Assembly (NCBI GenBank): GCA_900316205.1
Contig: ONBX01000003.1
Location: 16,009-80,008, forward strand
DNA length: 64,000 bases
From: an uncultured Eubacteriales bacterium
Lineage (GTDB): Bacteria > Bacillota > Clostridia > Oscillospirales > Oscillospiraceae
Direction of reading: 5' to 3'
The notes under the pieces were generated by a model that was not told the DNA's origin, did no database searches, and saw nothing but the letters and a program-made list of their open reading frames with translations. Positions 21,030-29,791 of the stretch are shown piece after piece. Every line of letters begins with the position of its first letter. Position 1 is the first letter of the stretch. Position numbers and translations under genes: made by a program.

Positions 21030-21429
21030 GGATCCGGAACGAATTACGCGCTTCAAAGAGCTGGATCGTCTGTTCATCCACCTTTATGAGGACAACGTCT
21101 CCGGAAAGCTGAGTGACGAGAGATTTGCATCCATGAGCCGGAAATACGAGGACGAGCAAGAGACGCTGAAAGAGGAAATGGAGATCCTGCGCGAGGGGAT
21201 CGAACTGCAGGAACAGCAAATGGAGAATCTTGAACTGTTCATCCAGAAGGTCAAAGAGCACACAGAAATGGAAAAGCTTACTTCGTATGCCGCACATGAA
21301 CTAATTCGGGCGATCTACATCGGTGCGCCGGACAAGAGCAGCGGTAAACGACGGCAATCTATTCAGATCTGCTACGATCTGGTGGGTTTTATTCCTTTGG
21401 ATGAACTGATGAAACAGGAAACGGCATGA
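21030..21429 (+). pseudogene. C-terminal remnant of a large serine recombinase
   Basis: About 130 residues, from roughly QQDPERITRFKELDRLFIHLYEDN, continuing VSGKLSDERFASMSRKYEDEQETL, a coiled-coil segment, and ending KRRQSIQICYDLVGFIPLDELMKQ. This matches the C-terminal region (DUF4368-like) of Tn4451/TnpX-type resolvases that move clostridial integrative elements. The catalytic N-terminus and zinc-ribbon region are missing. The sequence joins abruptly to the broken surface-protein gene, so it marks the scar of a lost or rearranged mobile element. Confidence 0.8.
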
Positions 21430-21526
21430 CTCGTAATTCATGCCGTTCCTGTAAAACAAAATAAAACTGTCTTACGACTCCCGCCCGGAAGGGCGGGATG
21501 ATTTGCGTTTTCACAATAAAAATGCC

Positions 21527-21563
21527 AAAGGGACGCGGAAACCAGGTTTCCAACGTCCCTTTT
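21527..21563 (-). terminator. Rho-independent terminator of rpsT
   Basis: On the minus strand: AAAGGGACG(tt)GGAAACC, single-base loop, GGTTTCC(gc)GTCCCTTT, a long stem 19 nt past the rpsT stop codon. Confidence 0.85.
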
Positions 21564-21581
21564 CGCTGCAGAGGATAGAGC

Positions 21582-21845
21582 TTACTCCATCTCGTTGAGC
21601 TTCGTAGCCATAGCGGACTTCTTGTGCGCTGCGTTGTTCTTGTGCAGCAGACCCTTACCGGCTGCGCGGTCAACAGTCTTAACAGCAACTTTATAGGCAC
21701 TGACGGCAGTGTCGCGGTTGCCCTCGGCAACGGCTGCGTCAAACTTTTTGATCATGGTCTTGAGCTCGGTCTTGTCCGCGCGGTTCTTCGCTCTGAGCTG
21801 CTTGGACTTCTCGTCTCTCTTGGCAGAAGACTTGATGTTGGCCAT
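21582..21845 (-). CDS. rpsT: 30S ribosomal protein S20
   Basis: 87 residues, MANIKSSAKRDEKSKQLRAKNRADKTELK..., helix-rich and lysine-rich, ending AAHKKSAMATKLNEME: classic S20, which binds 16S rRNA early in assembly. GGAGGAGGTGG precedes the start. The divergent arrangement with gpr is conserved in Bacillus relatives. It reads against the replication fork if oriC is at 12.6 kb. Confidence 0.97.
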   Translation of the reverse strand: MANIKSSAKRDEKSKQLRAKNRADKTELKTMIKKFDAAVAEGNRDTAVSAYKVAVKTVDRAAGKGLLHKNNAAHKKSAMATKLNEME

Positions 21846-21902
21846 GTTTGATTCGCCACCTCCTCCTACAAAATTGAGTTAATACATAACCCGCGTTTCG
21901 TA

Positions 21903-21931
21903 AGTATAGCAGAGAAAGCCTTGAAAAGCAA
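21903..21931 (-). promoter_or_regulatory. rpsT promoter
   Basis: Minus strand TTGCTT (21926-21931), 17-nt spacer, TATACT (21903-21908) with a TGC extension. The leader is about 55 nt long. Confidence 0.75.
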
Positions 21932-22036
21932 GCATTTTTTTACATTTCTTTTCACTTTTTTTCTCTTGTTGCGCCGTATGAAAAACGGGCATCTTCAACA
22001 CAATATATAGAGAGAAAAAGAGCAGGGAGGAAGAAT

Positions 22037-22885
22037 ATGGTAATAAATGGAAGAACAGATCTGGCAAACGAGGTGCGCCGCCGCCTGTGCGACGGAGCCT
22101 CGGTCACAGAACTCCCGGGCGTACGGGCCCGGGAGGAGCGGATCGAAGATTTTCCCGTGACCACGGTGGAGATCCTGGACGAGCGGGGCATGAGGGCCCT
22201 GGGCAAGCCTCAGGGAACCTATGTCACCATGGAGCTGCCCTCCCGGCTGCAGGACTGTCTCTCCCCCGCGTCAGAAGTGCTGGCACGGCTCATCCGTCGC
22301 TGTGCTGGCACACTGCCGTCCCGGGTCTTGCTTGCTGCCCTGGGCAATCCAAATATCACGCCGGACGCCCTGGGCTCCCTGGCGGCGGGTCAACTGCTGG
22401 TGACGGAGCACCTCAAGCAGACGGACCCAGCCGCTTTCGCCCCTTTTCGCGCGACTCTGCTTTGCCGACCCGGTGTCCTGGGCACCTCTGGAGTGGAGAG
22501 CGCCCGGCAGATCCGGGCCCTATGCCGGGAAACCGGGCCAGGCATGGTCATCGCCATTGACGCTCTCGCGGGAGCGGATCTGCAGCTTCTCTGTCGGTCT
22601 GTGCAGATCTGCAATTCCGGTATCGCTCCCGGCTCCGGCGTGGGCAATTGCCGGGAGGCTCTGAATCGTGAGACCTTGGGAATCCCGGTGTTGGCTATCG
22701 GCGTCCCGACAGTGGTGGACGCCTCCTCTCTGTCTCCGGATCCCTCCCTGGGAGGTATGTTCGTGACGCCCCGCAGCATCGACAGTCAGGTGCGCTCCTG
22801 CGGAAAGCTGATCGCCTGGGGCGTGAATCTGGCTCTGCACGAGGGTTTGACCACGGAGGAAATGAGTCAGCTGCTGGATGGGTAA
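22037..22885 (+). CDS. gpr: Spore germination protease GPR
   Basis: 282 residues, a little shorter than Bacillus GPR. Motifs: NGRTDLANEVRR, TTVEILDERGMRALGKPQGTYVTMELP, LAALGNPNITPDALG, TPGVLGTSGVES-like RPGVLGTSGVES, GPGMVIAIDALAG and GIAPGSGVGN. GPR degrades small acid-soluble spore proteins early in germination. GGAGGAAGAAT lies before the ATG. Upstream, GTATGAAA (21976-21983) and CAATATA (22001-22007) weakly resemble a forespore sigma-G promoter, expected for gpr but not strong here. Confidence 0.93.
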   Translation: MVINGRTDLANEVRRRLCDGASVTELPGVRAREERIEDFPVTTVEILDERGMRALGKPQGTYVTMELPSRLQDCLSPASEVLARLIRRCAGTLPSRVLLAALGNPNITPDALGSLAAGQLLVTEHLKQTDPAAFAPFRATLLCRPGVLGTSGVESARQIRALCRETGPGMVIAIDALAGADLQLLCRSVQICNSGIAPGSGVGNCREALNRETLGIPVLAIGVPTVVDASSLSPDPSLGGMFVTPRSIDSQVRSCGKLIAWGVNLALHEGLTTEEMSQLLDG

Positions 22886-22888
22886 ATT

Positions 22889-22904
22889 GTTTCACGTGAA
22901 ACAC
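22889..22904. promoter_or_regulatory. parS site, perfect consensus
   Basis: TGTTTCACGTGAAACA, an exact match to the 16-bp Bacillus parS palindrome bound by Spo0J/ParB. It begins 4 nt after the gpr stop codon, 1.2 kb upstream of soj. Confidence 0.95.
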
Positions 22905-23935
22905 GTCAGAGGAAAGACGCTCCCCTCCGCTTCCACCAGAGGCTGGATCCTTCGGCTCCGCTTCGCCGCGCTTAGGATGAGAAGGACGGAGCGATCAAAG
23001 GAACGGTCCAACGCAGAGAACGAATCAGAGCTAGGGACGAGCATTGCTCGTCCGCTGTTTTCGGGGACCACAGCTTGGGGCGGCCGACCAATGGTCGGCC
23101 CTACGAGAAGAAGAGATCGGCAAATCGTAGGGGAGACCTGTGGTCGCCTGAAAGATCGGGAAAGCAAAAGAAGGCGGCCAAAGGCCACCCCAACGGCGGG
23201 CGGGCGACGCAAAGGCCTCCCCTGCAAGGGGAGGTGTCGCCGCCGCTTGCGGCGGTGACGGAAGGGTATGTTCCTCCCCCAGCGGGGGAGAATGTCAGCG
23301 CAGCTGACAGGTGAGGGAGAACAATATCAACTTCGCCGATCTCCACTGCTGATTGTGATCCGTCATTCTCCCTCATCACCCTCCAGTGTGCGCACTGGAG
23401 GGAGCTTCCCCCACTGGGGGAAGCACAATGGCAGACCGATGGTCGGCCCTACGAGGTGTAGCGGGATCGTGTGGTCATCCTGAGGAGGGGGACCGAGGAA
23501 GGATCTCGACAGCACAAGTCCGAAATATCGAAGCGGGTAAGAGAAACGAGCCCTGTGCCGGGGGCGAGATCCTTCGACTCCGCTGCGCTGCGTTCAGGAT
23601 GGCACAACGGAGCGATCAGGGGATCGCTCCCTACGCGACATGCCCCGTAGTTTCCGCAAGGCATGAAATACCGGAGACTCAGCACCGCCCGAACGACTTT
23701 TCGTACACCGTAAGGAGGACAGCTGGCGCGAATCGCTTTAGGGATTGTTCCATCCGCTCCATTCCCTATAAGCTCCCCTGCGTAAGGGGTCTTGGGTCTG
23801 TCAGCGAAGCTGACTGAGGGGTCGTTCAGTTCACTCAGAATCCCACTATGTTGGCCGATTGTACAACCCCTTCGTCATCCGGCTCGCGGGAGATCGCCGA
23901 ATGCCACCTCCCCTTGCTCAGGGGAGGTTTTACCT
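22905..23935. repeat. 1 kb repeat block between the two parS sites
   Basis: No gene is seen. It is a mosaic of short palindromic repeats: GATCAAAGG/GGATCGCTCC-type hairpins, GACCAATGGTCGGCCCTACG (about 23083-23103), GACCTGTGGTCGCC, CTTCCCCCACTGGGGGAAG forms (about 23260-23430), family B copies with GATCCTTCG or GAAGGATCTCG (near 22945, 23480-23520 and 23566-23600), and a full family A copy at 23765-23935. Several carry paired variable stems. Confidence 0.65.
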
Positions 23936-24000
23936 CTGTCCCTCAATTCCGAGTTGATTCGTCATTCTGTCCAAACTTGCGCCCTTCTCCGTGAATAAAA

Positions 24001-24016
24001 AGTTTCACGTGAAACA
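24001..24016. promoter_or_regulatory. parS site abutting the soj promoter
   Basis: AGTTTCACGTGAAACA, 15 of 16 positions of the parS consensus. Its last base is directly followed by the -35 box of soj, so ParB bound here would probably exclude RNA polymerase: likely autoregulation. Confidence 0.92.
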
Positions 24017-24045
24017 TTGAAAACCGGGACACATGCTGGTATAAT
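24017..24045 (+). promoter_or_regulatory. soj-spo0J promoter
   Basis: TTGAAA (24017-24022), 17-nt spacer, TATAAT (24040-24045), immediately downstream of parS. The ATG is 28 nt downstream of the -10 box. Confidence 0.85.
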
Positions 24046-24072
24046 ACCTTCATCTGAAACAGGAGAGTCGTC

Positions 24073-24828
24073 ATGGCCAGAATCGTTGCAATCGCAAATC
24101 AGAAGGGCGGAGTGGGCAAAACCACCACCTGCGTGAATCTTACCGCGGCCCTGCACGGTCTGGGCTACCGGGTGCTGATGGTGGACTGCGATCCCCAGGG
24201 CAACGGCAGTTCCGGCATGGGTGTGAAGAAAACCAGCCGCCCCAATACCTACGATCTGCTGATCAATCAGGCCGCGCCGGAGGAATGTGTGGTACATACC
24301 CCCTACGGAGACGTGATCCCCACCGGCAAGGAGCTGGCCGCGGCCTCCGTGGAGCTCATCGGCAAAGAAAACCGGGAATATGTGCTGAAAACCGCCCTGC
24401 AGCAGCTTTACGCGGACTATGATTATATCCTGATCGACTGCCCGCCCTCTCTGGAGCTGCTGACGGTGGACGCCCTGGTGGCGGCGGACAGCGTGTTGAT
24501 CCCCATGCAGTGCGAGTACTACGCCCTGGAGGGCATCGCGGACCTGATGACCAGCATCAAGATGTGCAGCAAGCGCCTGAATCGGCGGCTGAAGGTGGAG
24601 GGCATCGTCCTCACCATGTTCGACGGCCGGGCCAACCTGAGCAATCAGGTGGCCGGGGAACTGCGCCGCCATCTGGGGGACAAGGTCTATCAGACGGTGA
24701 TCCCCCGCAGCGTGCGCCTCTCCGAGGCGCCCAGCCACGGTGTGCCCGGGGTGCTCTATGACAAGGCAAACAAGGGCAGCAAGGCCTATATGGCCCTGGC
24801 GGAGGAATTTTCCGCCCGCTGCAAATGA
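24073..24828 (+). CDS. soj: Chromosome partitioning ATPase Soj/ParA
   Basis: 251 residues. The deviant Walker A is IANQKGGVGKTTTCVNLTAAL (about 6-26); motif A-prime is VDCDPQGNGSSGMG and Walker B is YDYILIDCPPSLELLTVDAL. ParA dimerises on ATP and DNA and is released by ParB; in Bacillus it also controls DnaA and sporulation. It is followed by spo0J after 26 nt. Confidence 0.96.
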   Translation: MARIVAIANQKGGVGKTTTCVNLTAALHGLGYRVLMVDCDPQGNGSSGMGVKKTSRPNTYDLLINQAAPEECVVHTPYGDVIPTGKELAAASVELIGKENREYVLKTALQQLYADYDYILIDCPPSLELLTVDALVAADSVLIPMQCEYYALEGIADLMTSIKMCSKRLNRRLKVEGIVLTMFDGRANLSNQVAGELRRHLGDKVYQTVIPRSVRLSEAPSHGVPGVLYDKANKGSKAYMALAEEFSARCK

Positions 24829-24854
24829 GCTTTGACGCAAAAACAGGAGGAACT

Positions 24855-25727
24855 ATGGCAGCAAAAGAAAAAAAGGGCCTGGGCCTGGGCCTGGACGCCC
24901 TTTTTGCCGCAAACGACCTGGAGGAAGCGGAAGGGGAATTGCTGACCCTGCCCATCGCCAAGGTGGAGCCCAGGGAGGCCCAGCCCCGCAAGAACTTTGA
25001 CGAGGAAGCGCTCCAGGCTTTGGCCGATTCCATCGCCCAATACGGCCTGATCCAGCCCATTGTGGCCCGCAAGCTGGACAGCGGCTATTATCAGATCATC
25101 GCCGGTGAGCGCCGCTGGCGGGCGTCCCGCATGGCGGGCCTCGACGAGGTCCCGGTCCGTGTCATCACGGCGGATGACCGCCGCACCGCGGAGCTGGCCC
25201 TGGTGGAAAATCTCCAGCGGGAGGATCTGAACCCCATTGAGGAGGCCAAGGGCTACAAAACCCTGATGGAGGACTACGGCCTTACCCAGGAGGAGACGGC
25301 CAAAAGCGTGGGCCGCTCCCGCCCTGCCGTGGCCAATTCCCTGCGCCTGCTGAGTCTCAGCCCGAAGGTCATGGACCTGGTGGAGAAGAAAGAGCTCTCC
25401 GCGGGGCACGCCCGGGCCCTACTGCCCCTGAGCAATGAAAAGCTTCAGTGGGACGCAGCCCAGGAGGTACTGAAAAAATCCCTCTCCGTCCGCCGGACCG
25501 AGCAGCTGGCCGCCCGTATGAGCAGGACGCCGGCAACGGACAAGCCGGTGGATCCCCTGGCGGTGAATTACGCCGCCGAGGTCGCCGAGGAGCTCTCCAA
25601 GCTGCTGGGCCGCAAGGTCCGGCTGGTGGAAGGCGCAAAGGGCGGCAAGATCGAACTGGACTATTATGACGCGGACGACCGGGAAAACCTGATCGACGCG
25701 CTGCGTACATGGAAAAAGGAAGGATAA
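24855..25727 (+). CDS. spo0J: Chromosome partitioning protein Spo0J/ParB
   Basis: 290 residues from the ATG at 24855, chosen because AGGAGG lies 6 nt upstream. An earlier in-frame ATG at 24825 overlaps the soj stop. The N-terminal ParA-interaction motif KEKKGLGLGLDALF is followed by the CTPase domain with GERRWRASRMAG and LVENLQREDLNPIEEA. The central helix-turn-helix is LTQEETAKSVGRSRPAVANSLRLL, followed by the C-terminal dimerisation region. It binds the two parS sites upstream and loads condensin. Confidence 0.96.
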   Translation: MAAKEKKGLGLGLDALFAANDLEEAEGELLTLPIAKVEPREAQPRKNFDEEALQALADSIAQYGLIQPIVARKLDSGYYQIIAGERRWRASRMAGLDEVPVRVITADDRRTAELALVENLQREDLNPIEEAKGYKTLMEDYGLTQEETAKSVGRSRPAVANSLRLLSLSPKVMDLVEKKELSAGHARALLPLSNEKLQWDAAQEVLKKSLSVRRTEQLAARMSRTPATDKPVDPLAVNYAAEVAEELSKLLGRKVRLVEGAKGGKIELDYYDADDRENLIDALRTWKKEG

Positions 25728-25730
25728 AGC

Positions 25731-27050
25731 ATGCTGGATATCCGTTTTATTCGTGAAAACCCTGAAATCGTCCGGGAAAACATTCGCAAGAAGTTCCAGG
25801 ACCAGAAGCTCCCCCTGGTGGACGAGGTGCTGGACCTGGATCAGAAGAATCGCGCTGCCATCACCGAGGCCAGTGACCTGCGCGCCCAGCGCAACGCCCT
25901 GAGCAAGGCCAACGGCCCCCTCTTCGGCAAGCTGAAAAAGGCCTCCGAGGAGGAGAAGGCCGCCATCCAGGCCCAGATCGACGCCAACATGGCCCAGGTC
26001 AAGGCCAACGACCTGCGCCTGCAGGAGCTGGAGCAGCTGGAGAAGGAATACGACGCCCAGCTGCACCACGATCTGCTGCAGATCCCCAACATCATCGACC
26101 CCTCCGTGCCCATCGGCCCGGACGACAGCTATAATGTGGAGGTTCAGCGTTTTGGCGAGCCCAAGACCCCGGATTTCCCCATCCCCTACCACACCGAGAT
26201 CATGGAACGCTTCAACGGCGTGGACATGGACGCCGCCGGCCGGGTCTCCGGAAACGGCTTCTACTACCTGATGGGCGATATTGCCCGGCTCCACTCCGCG
26301 GTGCTGGCCTATGCCCGGGATTTCATGATCGACAAGGGCTTTATCTACTGCATCCCGCCCTTCATGATCCATGGCAACGTGGTGGAGGGCGTCATGAGCC
26401 AGACGGACATGGACGCCATGATGTACAAGATCGAAGGGGAGGACCTGTACCTGATCGGTACCAGCGAGCACTCCATGATCGGCAAGTTCATCGATCAGGT
26501 CCTGCCCGAGGACAGCCTGCCCCAGACCCTCACCAGCTATTCTCCCTGCTTCCGCAAGGAGAAGGGCGCCCACGGCATCGAGGAGCGGGGCGTCTACCGC
26601 ATCCACCAGTTTGAAAAGCAGGAGATGATCGTGGTCTGCAAGCCCGAGGACTCCATGGCCTGGTATGAGAAGATGTGGCGCTTCTCCGTGGAACTTTTCC
26701 AGAATATGGAAATCCCGGTGCGCCAGCTGGAGTGCTGCTCCGGTGACCTGGCGGATTTGAAGGTCAAGTCCTGCGACATCGAAGCCTGGTCTCCCCGGCA
26801 GCAGAAGTACTTTGAGGTCTGCTCCTGCTCCAACCTGGGCGACGCTCAGGCGAGACGGCTGAAGATCCGCGTCAAGGGCGGTGACGGCAAGATGTATCTG
26901 CCCCACACCCTCAACAACACTGTGGTGGCCCCTCCCCGGATGCTCATTGCCTTCCTGGAGAACCACCTGCAGGCTGACGGCAGCATCACCATTCCTGCCG
27001 TCCTGACACCGTATATGGGCGGGAAGACGATTCTCGTACCAAATAAATAA
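25731..27050 (+). CDS. serS: Seryl-tRNA synthetase
   Basis: 439 residues. The N-terminal long coiled-coil arm (about 30-105, rich in E/K/A) grips the tRNA-Ser variable arm. The class II core has YLIGTSEHSMIG, SPCFRKEKGAHGIEERGVYRIHQFEKQEM (motif 2) and LNNTVVAPPRMLIAFLENH (motif 3). It starts 3 nt after spo0J with AAGGAAGG upstream, so it likely sits in the soj-spo0J transcript. Confidence 0.96.
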   Translation: MLDIRFIRENPEIVRENIRKKFQDQKLPLVDEVLDLDQKNRAAITEASDLRAQRNALSKANGPLFGKLKKASEEEKAAIQAQIDANMAQVKANDLRLQELEQLEKEYDAQLHHDLLQIPNIIDPSVPIGPDDSYNVEVQRFGEPKTPDFPIPYHTEIMERFNGVDMDAAGRVSGNGFYYLMGDIARLHSAVLAYARDFMIDKGFIYCIPPFMIHGNVVEGVMSQTDMDAMMYKIEGEDLYLIGTSEHSMIGKFIDQVLPEDSLPQTLTSYSPCFRKEKGAHGIEERGVYRIHQFEKQEMIVVCKPEDSMAWYEKMWRFSVELFQNMEIPVRQLECCSGDLADLKVKSCDIEAWSPRQQKYFEVCSCSNLGDAQARRLKIRVKGGDGKMYLPHTLNNTVVAPPRMLIAFLENHLQADGSITIPAVLTPYMGGKTILVPNK

Positions 27051-27068
27051 GAACAGGAGAGGAAACAA

Positions 27069-27509
27069 ATGAAAAAGTTCTTTGAAGAGTTCAAAGCCTT
27101 CATCACCAAGGGCAACGTTCTGGACATGGCCATCGGCGTCATCGTCGGCGGTGCTTTCGGCGCCATCACCAGCTCCCTGGTGGGCAACGTCATCACCCCG
27201 CTGCTGGCCTGGCTGTTCAAGGCTCCCAACACCGACGCGCTGAACATCACCCTGCGTGCTGCCGATGAGGCTGCCGGCACCGAGGCCGTGGTCCTGGGCC
27301 TGGGCACCTTTGTTGGCGCCATCATCAACTTCCTGGTCATCGCGCTGGTGCTCTTCAGCGTCATCAAGGCCTTCAACAAGGCCCGCGAGCTGGCTGAGGC
27401 CAAGCTGAAGAAGCAGCAGGAAGAGGAAGCCGCCGCCCCCGAGGAGCCCGCCGGCCCCACCACCGAGGAGTTGCTGGCCGACATCCTTGCCGAGCTGAAG
27501 AAGAAATAA
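27069..27509 (+). CDS. mscL: Large-conductance mechanosensitive channel MscL
   Basis: 146 residues. The N-terminal helix KFFEEFKAFITKGNVLDMAIGVIVGGAFGAITSSLV is the pore-forming TM1 of MscL. A loop and TM2 (GAIINFLVIALVLFSVIKAFNK) follow, then a charged C-terminal helical bundle (EEAAAPEEPAGPTTEELLADILAEL). It opens under membrane tension to release solutes. It begins 18 nt after serS and is followed by a terminator. Confidence 0.95.
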   Translation: MKKFFEEFKAFITKGNVLDMAIGVIVGGAFGAITSSLVGNVITPLLAWLFKAPNTDALNITLRAADEAAGTEAVVLGLGTFVGAIINFLVIALVLFSVIKAFNKARELAEAKLKKQQEEEAAAPEEPAGPTTEELLADILAELKKK

Positions 27510-27523
27510 GCAATTCCAAACAT

Positions 27524-27563
27524 AAAAAAACCTGAGAACACGGTCTGTGCTCTCAGGTTTTTT
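27524..27563 (+). terminator. Rho-independent terminator of the soj-mscL operon
   Basis: AAAAAACCTGAGA, 14-nt loop, TCTCAGGTTTTTT. Confidence 0.9.
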
Positions 27564-27620
27564 ATGAGTTTTGAGATAGGAGATTTGGGGCATGAGGGGA
27601 TCATGGACGGCAAAAAGAGT

Positions 27621-27696
27621 CGCAGAGGAGGGTCCGGACCCTCCTCTGCGCCATCCCCCAAAAAAACAGACGCGGTATTTCGCGTCTGTTTTTTTG
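27621..27696. terminator. Perfect 30-bp palindrome followed by a bidirectional terminator
   Basis: 27621-27650 is a perfect loop-less palindrome (arm CGCAGAGGAGGGTCC). At about 27657-27696 AAAAACAGACGCG pairs with CGCGTCTGTTTTT with A and T runs on both sides. It lies 20 nt beyond the end of the nucleoside transporter operon, which reads on the minus strand. Confidence 0.85.
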
Positions 27697-27716
27697 ATGA
27701 TATGGATGCCTTCGTC

Positions 27717-28658
27717 TTAACGCATGCCCTTGTCGTAGGGGATGCCTTCGGCCTTGGGCGCCCGGGACTTGCCGGAGGTCAGGGCCAGAACGATCAGGGA
27801 CACGATGTAGGGCATCATGTTGTAGACCGTGCCGGGGATGTTCAGCGCGGAGAGGAAGTCGAAGCCCGCGTACACGTTGGACAGGGCGCGGAACAGACCG
27901 AAGAGCAGCGCCGCCAGGGCGATGCGCAGGGGCTTCCACTGACCAAAGATCATGACTGCCAGAGCCAGGAAGCCGAAGCCGGCCACGCCGTACTCAAACT
28001 GCCACTGGGAAACGCCTGCCAGAATGTAGCAGATGCCTCCCAGGCCGCCCAGCGCGCCGGAGATGAGCACGCCGGCCCAGCGCATCTTGAACACGTTGAT
28101 GCCCACGGAGGCGGCCGCCTGGGGGTGCTCGCCGCAGGCCATGAGCCGCAGACCGAACTTGGTCTTGTACAGGATCACGTAGGCCAGGATCAGCACGATC
28201 ACGGCGACCACCATGAACCAGTTGAACTCGAAGGAGCCGATGGCTTTCACGAAGGCCTTCTTAGGCTCCACATAGATGATGGTGGCGGAGTGGTCGTTGG
28301 GGTTGGCGGCGGTGTTGATGGCCTTGACGAAGACCGTGGCGGCGGCGGTGCCCAGCATGTTCAGGGCGGTGCCGACGATGGTCTGGTCAGCCTTGAAGTT
28401 GATGCTTGCCACAGCCAGCAGCGAAGAGTACACCACGCCGAAAACGATGGCGGCCAGCAGCGTCAGCAGGACGATGACGATGGCGGAGGTGCCGGCGGGG
28501 AGCATGCGCATCATCAGCGCGCCGCCCAGGGCGCCGATGACCATGATGCCCTCCAGGCCCAGGTTGATGACGCCGGAGTGCTCGGAGAAGCAGCCGCCAA
28601 GCGCGACCAACAGCAGCACGGAAGAGAAGATCAGCGTGTATTGGATCAGCAGCAGCAT
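27717..28658 (-). CDS. nupQ: Nucleoside-type ABC transporter permease (NupQ/YufQ-like)
   Basis: 313 residues, about nine hydrophobic segments, in the BPD_transp_2 family. NLGLEGIMVIGALGGALMM is the conserved coupling segment, and KFGLRLMACGEHPQAAASVGINVFKMRW is the EAA-like loop that contacts the ATPase. It ends with a basic tail. The upstream permease stops exactly where this one starts (1-nt overlap). It forms a heterodimeric pore with the preceding gene product. Confidence 0.85.
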   Translation of the reverse strand: MLLLIQYTLIFSSVLLLVALGGCFSEHSGVINLGLEGIMVIGALGGALMMRMLPAGTSAIVIVLLTLLAAIVFGVVYSSLLAVASINFKADQTIVGTALNMLGTAAATVFVKAINTAANPNDHSATIIYVEPKKAFVKAIGSFEFNWFMVVAVIVLILAYVILYKTKFGLRLMACGEHPQAAASVGINVFKMRWAGVLISGALGGLGGICYILAGVSQWQFEYGVAGFGFLALAVMIFGQWKPLRIALAALLFGLFRALSNVYAGFDFLSALNIPGTVYNMMPYIVSLIVLALTSGKSRAPKAEGIPYDKGMR

Positions 28659-29791
28659 TACTTCTCGCCTCCTTTCGCCTCAGCGGCAAGTTTCTTTTCC
28701 TTCTGCGCCTGCTTTTCATCGCTCTTGGCGAGACCCTTGTTGATGGCGGTCTTCAGGAAGAGCACAAAGCCGCAGAGGTAGATGATGATGGAGGAGATCA
28801 GATCCGAGATCTGGGCACAGTAGTGGCTCAGGTCCACATTGGGACCGCCGTCGGTGATGTGCTGGATGAAGAAGGAGGAGAAAATGGTGCCGATGGGGTT
28901 CAGACCGCCCAGGAAGGTGGCGGCGATGCCGTTGAAGCCCATGCCGGGCACGGAGGTCTGAGTGACGGACCACTGCTCGATATCGGTCAGATACAGCATG
29001 GCGCCGCCCAGACCGGCGAGACCGCCCGCGATGACCAGGGTGAGGATGATGTTGCGCTTCTCCGCCATGCCGGCGTACTTGGCGGCGTTGCGGTTGTTGC
29101 CGGTTGCGCGCAGCTCATAGCCGAAGCGGGTGCGGTTCATCACCACATAGACGATGATGGCCATGATGATGGCCAGGGGGATGGCGATGGTGACCTTGTC
29201 ATAGCCCAAAAGCTTGTCCAGTCCGGCGCCGGGCAGGATGGCCTGGGGGGCGCTTTCCTTCAGCTTCAGGGTGTAGTGGCTTGCTTCCTGCTTTTGACTC
29301 ATCAGGATCATGTTGGTGGTATACAGCGCGATCCAGTTGAGCATGATGCCGGAGATGACCTCGTTGACGTTGCAGAAGGACTTCAGCACGCCCACGATGG
29401 CGCCCAGGGCGGCGGCGGCCACGATGGCCAGCAGCACGCAGGGCAGCCAGCCCCAGTGCCAGGCCAGGGCGGCGTAGAGGCTGGCGCAGACGCCGGCAAC
29501 ATACTGACCGGCGGCGCCGATGTTGAACAGACCTACCTTATAGGCAAAGAGCACCGACAGACCGCACATCAGCAGCGGAGCGGTGCGCACCAGGGTGGCG
29601 CCCAGCAGCTTGACGCGGCGGCTGTGGTTCGCGGTTTTCAGGAAGTTTTTCAGGACTGCCAGGATGGCGTCCCAAGCCCCTTCGGGGTTAATGAACAGCA
29701 GCACGATGTAGCCGATCAGCAGACCCAGGATGATGCACAGGAGAGAGGCGATCAGGGACTGGACGGCATCGTTTTTCAAGATTTTTTTCAT
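28658..29791 (-). CDS. nupP: Nucleoside-type ABC transporter permease (NupP/YufP-like)
   Basis: 377 residues with about ten hydrophobic segments. VKLLGATLVRTAPLLMCGLSVLFAYKVGLFNIGAAGQ is typical of YufP permeases, and the loop TRFGYELRATGNNRNAAKYAGM contacts the ATPase. The C-terminal tail (SDEKQAQKEKKLAAEAKGGEK) is unusually charged. It overlaps the ATPase stop by 4 nt and the next permease start by 1 nt, so translation is coupled. Confidence 0.85.
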   Translation of the reverse strand: MKKILKNDAVQSLIASLLCIILGLLIGYIVLLFINPEGAWDAILAVLKNFLKTANHSRRVKLLGATLVRTAPLLMCGLSVLFAYKVGLFNIGAAGQYVAGVCASLYAALAWHWGWLPCVLLAIVAAAALGAIVGVLKSFCNVNEVISGIMLNWIALYTTNMILMSQKQEASHYTLKLKESAPQAILPGAGLDKLLGYDKVTIAIPLAIIMAIIVYVVMNRTRFGYELRATGNNRNAAKYAGMAEKRNIILTLVIAGGLAGLGGAMLYLTDIEQWSVTQTSVPGMGFNGIAATFLGGLNPIGTIFSSFFIQHITDGGPNVDLSHYCAQISDLISSIIIYLCGFVLFLKTAINKGLAKSDEKQAQKEKKLAAEAKGGEK

